Below are positions 1 through 5,942 of a DNA stretch of 10,000 bases, in pieces. Source of the DNA: Monoplex corrugatus (Eukaryota; Mollusca; Gastropoda; Littorinimorpha; Ranellidae); contig JAPXFY010000022.1 in assembly GCA_030674185.1 (NCBI GenBank), forward strand, positions 39,330,130 to 39,340,129, in the 5' to 3' direction. The translations under genes and the position numbers were made by a program. The notes below the pieces were generated by a model. The model had not been told where the DNA came from and searched no databases. It was given only the letters and a program-made list of their open reading frames with translations. Numbering within the stretch: position 1 is the first letter of the stretch; each line of letters opens with the position of its first letter.

Positions 1-43
<43 letters not shown>

Positions 44-153
44 CACACACACACACAACACACACAAGTCACACACACACAGTCACACACAGTCAGACAC
101 ACACAACACAGACAGCACAACACACACGAGTCACACCACACACACACACACAT

Positions 154-186
<33 letters not shown>

Positions 187-229
187 CACACACACACACA
201 CACAAACCACACACACACACACACACACA
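1..229. repeat. Imperfect (CA)n microsatellite
   Basis: The tract is almost entirely CA dinucleotides on the plus strand and continues off the left edge of the window. Interruptions are concentrated between about 43 and 155, with several GTCA and AGTC insertions, while 160-229 is purer. No gene is supported here. The alternating purine-pyrimidine sequence is of a kind known to adopt Z-DNA. Confidence 0.97.
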
Positions 230-471
230 TAAAGAAGTTTATGTGCTATCAGTGAATGCATATTGTGAAAGCAATTATGAATTTGAAGAGGGAGAGGGGA
301 TAGGCGCCGCCCTCGTAGTGCTGACCCTCGGCAAAGTTGAGGTCTCTGCCACCTCAATCCCCTACGACCTCAGGGTCATGGAAGTATCTAGGTAGGTCCT
401 CAGGACCTGGCAAGATCTTGGGTTTATGTGAAGGCTTCAGGCTTGTGCCATGATTCTCTTTTCACTCCAAA
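230..471. other. Non-repetitive spacer with a short perfect palindrome
   Basis: This GC-richer stretch holds no convincing exon. One plus frame stays open for about 30 codons around 300-395 but has no splice or start context. The only clear structure is an odd-length palindrome at 394-408 (AGGTCCT, C, AGGACCT). The composition suggests an old interspersed repeat fragment, but I cannot name its family. Confidence 0.5.
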
Positions 472-627
472 CGATGCTGCTGCTGCTGATGACGATGACG
501 ATGATGATGATGATTGTGACGATGATGATGATGATAATAACAGGACTGATAATGATGATGATGATAATAATAGTACTGATAATAATGAAGAAGAAGATGA
601 TGATAATGATAGTAATGATAATAATGA
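472..627. repeat. GAT/AAT trinucleotide microsatellite
   Basis: The tract is built mainly of GAT, GAC, AAT and GAA triplets, beginning with a short run of GCT/TGC. It gives long low-complexity reading frames on both strands (aspartate-rich on plus, serine- or isoleucine-rich on minus), which I regard as artefacts of the repeat. Confidence 0.93.
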
Positions 628-867
628 ATCCCTCTTGAAATAACTCAAATAACGTCGGTAACTCATAAACATATACATACATGATTGATTACAACATGAG
701 ACCGGTTGAAAGAAATGGAAATACATATTGGTGGATAAGAAACCATAATATCAGCAATGGAAGGTGTTTCCTTTAATTGACTGATTTGGCTCAGTTTTCA
801 CGTCGGCACCCACCTCAGGTGGAATGGCCGACGGGGATAACCATCCCAGGGAAGTGGGGAAAGGGGA
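628..867. other. Gene-free spacer with an imperfect inverted repeat
   Basis: No coding signal is seen. At 802-832 an imperfect hairpin can form: GTCGGC at 802-807 pairs with GCCGAC at 827-832, and inside it CCACCT and AGGTGG flank a single C. The last bases before 868 (GGGGAAAGGGGA) resemble the G-rich ends of the minisatellite units that follow. Confidence 0.5.
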
Positions 868-1735
868 CTTATCTAATCCTATACTGACACCACGAGAACA
901 ACAATGATGTTAAGATGGGACAGTGAGAAGGCCAGTTTTAATGAGGAGATTTTTCTACTCCCCTATTGATACCGCCAGAACAACAATGATATTAAGATGG
1001 GACAGTCAGAAGGCCAGTTTTAATGGGGGGACTTATCTAATCCTAACCGACACCACCAAAACAACAATGATGTTAAGATGGGACATTGAGAAGGGCCAGT
1101 TTTAAGGGGGGGGGGGGGCTTATCTAATCCTACACTGACACCACCAGAACAACAATGATGTTAAGATGGGACAGTGAGAAGGGCCAGTTTTAAGGGGGGG
1201 GGGGGCTTATCTAATCCTACACTGACACCACCAGAACAACAATGATGTTAAGATGGGACAGTGAGAAGGCCAGTTTTAAGGGGGGGGGGGGGGGCTTATC
1301 TAATCCTACACTGACACCACCAGAACAACAATGATGTTAAGATGGGACTGTGAGAAGGCCAGTTTTAATGGGGGGGGGGGGAGGAGGGGGCTTATCTTAT
1401 CCTATACTGACACCACCAGAACAACAACGATGTTAAGATGGGACTGTGAGGTCAGTTTTAATGGGGGTGGGGGGGGACTTATCTAATCCTAAACCAACAC
1501 CGCCAGAACAATAGTGATGTTAAGATGGGACAGTGAGAAGGCCAGTTTTAATGGGGGGACTTATCTATGTAATCCTATACCGACACCACCAGAACAACAA
1601 TGATGTTAAGATGGACAGTGAGAAGGCCAGTTTTTAAAATAGGGGGGGGGGGGGGTGGACTTATCTAACCCTATACTGACACCACCAGAACTAAAACGAT
1701 ATTAAGATGGGACATTGGGAAGACCAGTTTTAATG
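868..1735. repeat. Minisatellite, ten units of about 80-100 bp, each with a G-run
   Basis: Units start at about 868, 949, 1032, 1119, 1206, 1295, 1391, 1478, 1560 and 1660, most of them with CTTATCTAATCCTA. The core reads CACCACCAGAACAACAATG, then TGTTAAGATGGGACAGTGAG, then GGCCAGTTTTAA, and ends in a G-run. G-run length varies from 6 to 15 and accounts for most of the length difference between units; for example 13 Gs lie at 1106-1118 and 15 at 1280-1294. The second unit is the most diverged at its start. Units 4, 5 and 6 are the most alike. No conserved frame runs through the array, so it is non-coding. Confidence 0.95.
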
Positions 1736-1740
1736 TAATG

Positions 1741-1812
1741 CACCCCGGGATTCGAACCCACAACCATTAGCATGTGAATCAGACGCTCAACCTACTGAGG
1801 CCCATGAAAGGT
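1741..1812 (-). mobile_element. tRNA-like sequence, probable SINE head or tRNA pseudogene
   Basis: Read on the minus strand, an A-box-like segment (GCCTCAGTAGGTTGAGC, about 1802-1786) is followed by a B box containing GGGTTCGAATCCC (1759-1747), spaced as in a tRNA. These are the internal promoter elements used by RNA polymerase III. The D stem pairs at three of four positions and the T arm partly, but the acceptor and anticodon stems do not pair. It is therefore not a functional tRNA. On this strand the tRNA-like part runs almost directly into the last minisatellite unit, so that unit may be the SINE body. A decayed tRNA gene copy is the alternative. Confidence 0.65.
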
Positions 1813-1930
1813 ATTTTTTTGTGATTTGGAGACTATATAAATTGTTCTTGTATACATCATTCTTCTTCATTTGGACTCGCTGTACATCACACACAATCAG
1901 GCATTTTAGTGGAGCACAAAGAACTCAAGC
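1813..1930. other. Short unique spacer
   Basis: An AT-rich stretch of about 118 bp in which I see no gene, repeat unit or motif. It separates the tRNA-like sequence from the 49-bp tandem array. Confidence 0.5.
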
Positions 1931-2175
1931 TGTTAGGTGAGCTGACCACACTCCACTATGTTGTTGTACAGTCTGTATCTGTTAGGTCAGCTGACCACAC
2001 TCCACTATGTTGTTGTACAGTCTGTATCTGTTAGGTGAGCTGACCACATTCCACTATGTTGTTGTACAGTCTGTATCTATTAGGTGAGCTGACCACACTC
2101 CACTATGTTGTTGTACAGTCTGTATCTGTTAGGTGAGCTGACCACACTGCACTATGTTGTTGTACAGTCTGTATC
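1931..2175. repeat. Five tandem copies of a 49-bp unit
   Basis: Copies begin at 1931, 1980, 2029, 2078 and 2127, exactly 49 bp apart, and the array ends at 2175. Each begins TGTTAGGTGAGCTGACCACA and ends TACAGTCTGTATC. Only scattered single-base differences separate them: GTCAGC instead of GTGAGC in copy 2, CATTCC in copy 3, TATTAGG in copy 4 and CACTGCAC in copy 5. The high identity points to recent amplification. The copies are contiguous without spacers, so this is not a CRISPR array. Confidence 0.97.
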
Positions 2176-2269
2176 TTTGGTGGGCGTGCTTGCTGGGTGT
2201 TGTCAGGTTTCTGGGAGCCACCGGGCACTGAGTTTTGACTTTCGGGATCTTTAACGTGCGTACGCACTA
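2176..2269. other. Probable intron 3' of exon B, with a 12-bp palindrome
   Basis: The stretch contains a perfect palindrome GTGCGTACGCAC at 2256-2267. The adjoining CGGGATCTTTAACGTGCG, read on the minus strand, resembles the (ACGC)ACG..AAGATCCCACGG motif of the SINE at 8830-9075. It may be a decayed repeat fragment. Otherwise nothing is recognised. Confidence 0.4.
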
Positions 2270-2365
2270 CCGACTGTTGTTCAAGATTTGGGCCACGGCG
2301 ATGGAGGGAGAGTTGTTGTAGTGACTATGGAGCTGGGTGTAGGCACGTTCCAACCTCATCAGCTC
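2270..2365 (-). CDS. Candidate internal or terminal exon B of a coiled-coil protein
   Basis: On the minus strand, TTGTTGCAG (acceptor AG at 2367-2366) is followed by 32 open codons from GAG at 2365, starting ELMRLERAYTQLHSHY, and then a TAG at 2269-2267. The composition is that of ordinary protein, unlike the triplet repeat next door. Leu, Leu, Tyr, Leu and Tyr recur at 3-4 spacing, typical of a coiled coil. Possible donors are the GT of GTAGTG at 2270-2269 or of GTCGGT at 2274-2273; if neither is used, the TAG would end the protein. The phase (0) and heptad register match exon A at 4588-4827. I do not recognise the gene. The main doubts are its short length and the lack of any transcript or homologue to confirm it. 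Confidence 0.5.
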
Positions 2366-2386
2366 CTGCAACAACGACGTCATAAA

Positions 2387-2528
2387 GATGATGATGATAA
2401 TAATAACAACAATAATAAAAAATGATACTACTACTACTACTAATGACGATGACAATAATGATAATAATAATAATAACAACAATGATGATCATAATTATGA
2501 TGATAGTGATGATGATGATGATGGTAAT

Positions 2529-2559
<31 letters not shown>

Positions 2560-3055
2560 ATAATAATGATACTACAACTACTACTACTACTACTAATGAT
2601 GATGATGACGATGATGATGATGACGACGACGACGATGACGATAATGATAATAATAACAACAACAATGATGATGATGATTATGATGATAATGATGATGGTG
2701 ATGATAATGATGACGACGACGACGACGACGATTTTAATAATTATAATGATGATAATAATGATAATAATAATAAGAATTATAATGATAACGCTGTTGCTGC
2801 TGCTGCTGATAATGATAATAGCAGCACCAACAACAGCAACATCAACAACAACAGCAACATCAACAACAACAGCAACATCAACAACAACAGCAACAACATC
2901 AACAACAGCAGCAACATCAACAACAACAGCAACAACATCAACAACAACAGCAACAACATCAACAACAACAGCAGCAGTAGCAGCAGCAGCAACAACAACA
3001 ACAACACTACTACTACTACTGCTACTACTGCTGCTGCTGCTACTACTACTACTAT

Positions 3056-3095
<40 letters not shown>

Positions 3096-3114
3096 ACTAA
3101 TACTTCTACTACTA
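2387..3114. repeat. 728-bp mosaic trinucleotide repeat tract
   Basis: On the plus strand the tract moves through zones. From 2387 to about 2815 it is GAT, AAT, AAC, ACT and GAC triplets. From about 2820 to 3000 it is CAA, CAG and ATC, with a repeated 18-21 bp pattern (AACATCAACAACAACAGC). From 3005 to 3114 it is ACT and GCT. Triplet phase is kept through nearly all of it, so all six frames give long meaningless homopolymer-like peptides. On the minus strand it directly follows the 3' end of a LINE fragment, which suggests it began as that element's short triplet tail. Confidence 0.95.
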
Positions 3115-3474
3115 AAAATTACAGTATTTATACGCGCCAAATCTTGACAATTCAAATCAAAGCGCACTCACACATCAGGCATACGCATACAGTCCACAAA
3201 GACCACCTTACAATATTTAATACAAAGACTGAGGGAAAAAGGTAGCTGTAGAATTCATTGTCAGGAAAAGAGGTGGGTTTTTTAAATTGTATTTATTTAA
3301 AAGCAGAAAGGGCAGGTGTTAGGCGAAGGCAGAGCGGAAGTCTATTCCACGCTGACGATCCTGAGATAGCAAAGGAACGCTGGGCAACACTTGACACTTT
3401 AAATCTGGGAACCTGAAGGGAAGGAGTGTCTGAAGCTGAGCGCAAGGAGTGGGTTGGCGCATAACTATATATAC
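3115..3474 (-). mobile_element. 5'-truncated LINE (CR1/L2-like), minus strand
   Basis: Read from 3474 downward, a reverse-transcriptase C-terminal coding end (to about 3250) is followed by a roughly 130-bp 3' UTR. The UTR ends GGCGCGTATAAATACTG (3138-3122), an AATTTTT run and then triplet repeats. This matches the layout of the plus-strand LINE end at 8430-8496: a GCGC-based inverted repeat, then TATA/CAAATAAA-like sequence, then triplets. CATAAA at 3475-3480 is repeated at 2381-2386 on the other side of the triplet tract, so the two may be the target site duplication; six bases can also match by chance. The insertion lies in the presumed intron between exons A and B. Confidence 0.65.
3250..3474 (-). 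pseudogene. Fragment of a LINE reverse transcriptase ORF, C-terminal end
   Basis: The minus-strand frame reads YAPTHSLRSASDT, then VPRFKV, then RSFAISGSSAWNRLPLCLR and ends ALSAFK before a stop at 3293-3295. This is the characteristic C-terminal block of CR1/L2/jockey-type LINE proteins (xxLRS...F...WN.LP..LR....FK..LK.HLF). The plus-strand LINE here has the equivalent LRSSDTS, then VWNSLPLSLRKT and FSTFKRHLKTHLF. The final KTHLF-like segment can still be seen after the stop in another frame (about 3275-3258), so the end is frameshifted. The catalytic reverse transcriptase domain is absent. A continuous frame upstream to 3655 is not part of the LINE homology and is likely fortuitous. Confidence 0.75.
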
Positions 3475-3481
3475 CATAAAA

Positions 3482-3830
3482 AATCCAAAACAAGTCTGAC
3501 TGCCCGCGCCCAAGCAAACACAAACCAGAAGAACAAGAAAACCAATGTAAGCGCGTATCCAACAAGAACAAAACAAAACAAGCGCAAATTTTCGGCCAAG
3601 TAGCCTTTGTCAAGCGCGAACGCACGGTCACAGACAGATCACAGACACCAAACAATGGATAATAAAAACGGGACTAAAAACTTCCCTGCCGCCTCGTCCA
3701 GTAGTAAGAAATGGGGAGAGGGGAGGCAACTATGATGTCAAAAGGGAGGTGAGATGAGTTCTGCAATTTTGAGAAGTGGCCATGCTATATCGGTATAGCC
3801 CTCTTCTTCAGAACACTCCACCCATCCCGT
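3482..3830 (-). mobile_element. Possible Penelope-like element fragments with a decayed hammerhead motif
   Basis: On the minus strand, TTGACAAAGGCTACTTGGCC followed by GAAAA (3613-3589) has the layout of a hammerhead ribozyme core: CUGANGA, stem II, GAAA. Stem II would be GGC with GCC around a small loop. The first box is mutated (UUGACAA) and the GAAA box is kept. About 190 bp upstream on the same strand, CTGAAGA (3811-3805) precedes GGGCTATACCGATA, a second degenerate match. Hammerheads of this type are known from the terminal repeats of Penelope-like retroelements in invertebrates. No Penelope protein domain is visible, so the family call rests on short motifs only. Confidence 0.35.
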
Positions 3831-3889
3831 AGTCCTCTTCTCTGGCCAAACCTTTTGAGGCCCTGGCCCCTTCCTCCTCTCGCCCCATT

Positions 3890-3902
3890 ACACACACAGA
3901 CA

Positions 3903-3991
<89 letters not shown>

Positions 3992-4481
3992 CACACACAC
4001 ATACACACACACGTGCACATGCGCACACACACGAGCACAAACACACGCACACACACACACACACGCATGCGCACGCGCGCGCACACATACAAACGAACAA
4101 ATTCACTCTCTCTCACACACACACACACACACACCCACCCACCCACACACACACACACACACATACACACACACAAACAAATACACACGGACACACACGC
4201 ACACACACACACACAAACAAATACACACGCACACCCACACCCACATCCACTCAAACACGCACATACACGCGCACACACGCACACACACACGCACACACAG
4301 GCACACACACGCACGCACACACAGGCACATGCACACACGTACCACGCACGCACACACTCATTCACTCACTCATTCACACACACACACACAAACACAAACA
4401 CACACAATCACACACACACACAACCCCCCCCCACACAAACACAAACAAACAAACACACACACACAACACACACACACAAAC

Positions 4482-4531
<50 letters not shown>

Positions 4532-4577
4532 ACACACACACACACACCACACCACAAACAAACAAACAAACAAAAAC
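3890..4577. repeat. Long (CA)n tract with variant CACG, CAAA and CAC zones
   Basis: About 690 bp of CA-based sequence. A near-pure CA run (about 3903-3990) is followed by a mosaic of ACGC, ACAAAC, ACCC and CTCA variants, then another long CA run (about 4484-4530) and (CAAA)n to 4577. Reading frames here are His-Thr or Cys-Val dipeptide repeats and are not genes. On the minus strand the tract lies just downstream of the exon A donor, inside the presumed intron. Confidence 0.97.
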
Positions 4578-4587
4578 CCTCACGGAC

Positions 4588-4827
4588 CTGATTTTGATCA
4601 GTCAGTGTGTTCTCCAGTTTGGTCATTTCGGCCATTTTGTGAGCCACGAGGGAATGTTTGAACCTGAAGGCCTCATCCTCTGTGTCTTTGACGTGACCAC
4701 TGAGACCCAGCCTCTCCTGCAGGTTGCGTAGTTTGTCTCCTGTCAGAGGGGTGGTGGCGGTGGCGGTGGTGGTGGTGATGGTGGTGTCACTGGTTCCAGG
4801 AGCTGTTGGTCTACTGGGTGAGGAAGT
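4588..4827 (-). CDS. Candidate internal exon A (80 codons) of a coiled-coil protein
   Basis: On the minus strand, a pyrimidine-rich run ending TGTCTGATGTCAG (acceptor AG at 4829-4828) precedes 240 bp of open frame ending at AATCAG, followed by the donor GTCCGTGAG (from 4587). An in-frame TGA lies just upstream of the acceptor, which supports a splice boundary. The first 30 residues are rich in Ser, Pro and Thr and include a Thr/Ala run encoded by an ACC repeat (about 4785-4750). The rest is charged and helical, with LRNLQERLGL, FRFKHSLVAHKMAEMTKLEN and ends TLTDQNQ. Both ends are phase 0 with this donor; GTGAGG four bases further on is an alternative. I cannot name the protein. It sits as an ordinary-composition island between two CA tracts. 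Confidence 0.6.
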
Positions 4828-4889
4828 CTGACATCAGACAGAATAGAAATGAAGTCTAGGAAACGGATAGAAAAAATAACACTCATCTC

Positions 4890-5027
4890 CCCCCCCCCCC
4901 ACACACACAAAAAAAAGCAAAAATGAAGAAAGAGAGAAAGAAAGAAAGAAGAAGAAGAACAACAACAAACAACAAAAGATCCCAATGGAAATCAAGAAAA
5001 GACACACACACACACACATACACACAC

Positions 5028-5090
<63 letters not shown>

Positions 5091-5370
5091 AAATACACAT
5101 ACACACACACACATACACACACACGCACACACATACACACAAACAAACACACACACATACACACATGATTACAATCATCCATCCATCCATCCATCCATAC
5201 ATACATACATACACACACAAACACACAGACACACATACACACGCACGCACACACACAGACACACACTCACACCACCAAGAAACCGTAACACACACACAGA
5301 GCACACACACATTCTCTGTCTCTGTCTCTCTGTCTCTGTCTCTCTCTGTCTCTGTCTCTCTCTCTCTCTT
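4890..5370. repeat. Composite simple repeats: C-run, AAG/AAC, (CA)n, ATCC, (TCTG)n
   Basis: A C-run near 4890 leads into an A-rich AAAG, AAG and AAC segment (about 4910-4980). A CA tract follows (about 5001-5270), with a long pure run at about 5034-5085, and encloses ATCC/ATAC tetranucleotides at about 5177-5212. TCTCTG repeats close the block (about 5312-5370). Nothing coding is supported. Confidence 0.95.
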
Positions 5371-5508
5371 ACACAGCAGTCTATAGTGATCTTGTAGAAA
5401 AACTTCAAATTTAATTTTTCAGACCAACTGTTTATTGTTTGCCTTGTTGAAATGTCTGTTATTTAATGAGTTTCTTGCATAGTATAATGTTTGAATGTAC
5501 TTTGTCCT
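5371..5508. other. AT-rich unique spacer
   Basis: About 140 bp without a gene or clear repeat. It may be a diverged fragment of the repeat that follows (TTGAAATGT occurs in both), but the resemblance is too weak to call. Confidence 0.45.
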
Positions 5509-5727
5509 TTTCTTCTTCTTCTCTCTCTCTCCCCCTGTCCCCCTCTTTCTCTCTCCTCCTTCCCTCCCTCTCTCTCTTGAAATGTATTTCTTTGACTGAT
5601 AATATCTATCTTATCTAAAGTATAAGTTATGTGTAGAGTGATGTACACCCTATTTGAATGAGGGCTGGTTGTAAAGAAGCATATATTTTGTTTATATTTG
5701 ACCCTTTGTTCTTGCTCTTGTTGTTCT
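5509..5727 (+). mobile_element. Uninterrupted copy A of a retroelement 3' tail, with a leading polypyrimidine tract
   Basis: A polypyrimidine tract (5509-5576) is followed by about 150 bp that matches sequence on both sides of the LINE at 5943-8496. The left part (5577-5628) corresponds to 5870-5942 and the right part (5629-5727) to 8501-8606. The right part (ATGTGTAGAGTGATGTACAC, then AAGCATATATTTTG and ACCCT, ending TTGTTCTTGCTCTTG) agrees with the other copy at about 83% of positions by eye. The layout, an AT-rich 3' UTR with a TTGTTC-type tail running into CT repeats, suggests the 3' end of a LINE or LINE-tailed SINE different from the CR1/L2 type. The family is not identified. Confidence 0.7.
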
Positions 5728-5796
5728 CTCTCTCCCTCTCTCTCTCTGTCTCTCTTTTTCTCTCTCTATCTCTCTGCCTGTCTCTCTTTCTCTCTA

Positions 5797-5832
<36 letters not shown>

Positions 5833-5868
5833 CCTCTTTCTCTCTCTCTCCCCCTCTCTTTCTCGCGT
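5728..5868. repeat. Polypyrimidine (CT)n/(CTGT)n tract
   Basis: This is nearly all pyrimidine on the plus strand, with CT, CTTT and a clean CTGT run at about 5797-5822. It links copy A of the retroelement tail to copy B, so tail and tract appear to be repeated together. Confidence 0.95.
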
Positions 5869-5942
5869 CTCAAATGCATTTGTTTAACTGAAAGTGTAAT
5901 AATTCTGTTGTTGGAGTATCTATGTTACCTAAGGTATAATCT
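5869..5942 (+). mobile_element. Left half of copy B, interrupted by the LINE
   Basis: AAATGCATTTGTTTAACTGA and TATCTATGTTACCTAAGGTA align with the same order of motifs in copy A (5578-5626), apart from about 18 extra bases in this copy (about 5897-5917). The match ends at ATCT (5939-5942), after which the LINE reading frame begins. The right half resumes at 8501. Confidence 0.65.

Noticed and set aside
424..726. Serine-rich, aspartate-rich and isoleucine-rich open frames over the GAT tract
   Set aside because: They exist on both strands and in several frames because the tract is made of triplets, and they have no ordinary-composition domain.
1741..1812. A functional tRNA gene
   Set aside because: The acceptor and anticodon stems do not pair on the minus strand, although the A and B boxes are present.
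868..2175. CRISPR-like arrays
   Set aside because: The 49-bp copies are contiguous and the 80-100 bp units are similar throughout, so neither has unique spacers. The genome is also clearly animal.
2325..3245. Long open frames of about 240-285 residues on both strands
   Set aside because: Nearly every residue is encoded by triplet repeats, and overlapping frames on both strands stay open equally well. Only the part at 2270-2365 has normal composition and is reported separately.
3785..5310. Cys-Val and His-Thr repeat proteins on both strands
   Set aside because: These are translations of CA dinucleotide repeats and not genes. The coding signal at 4588-4827 is a separate island.
5430..5510. 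A third, upstream copy of the retroelement tail
   Set aside because: Only a short TTGAAATGT-type match is seen, and the rest does not align by eye.
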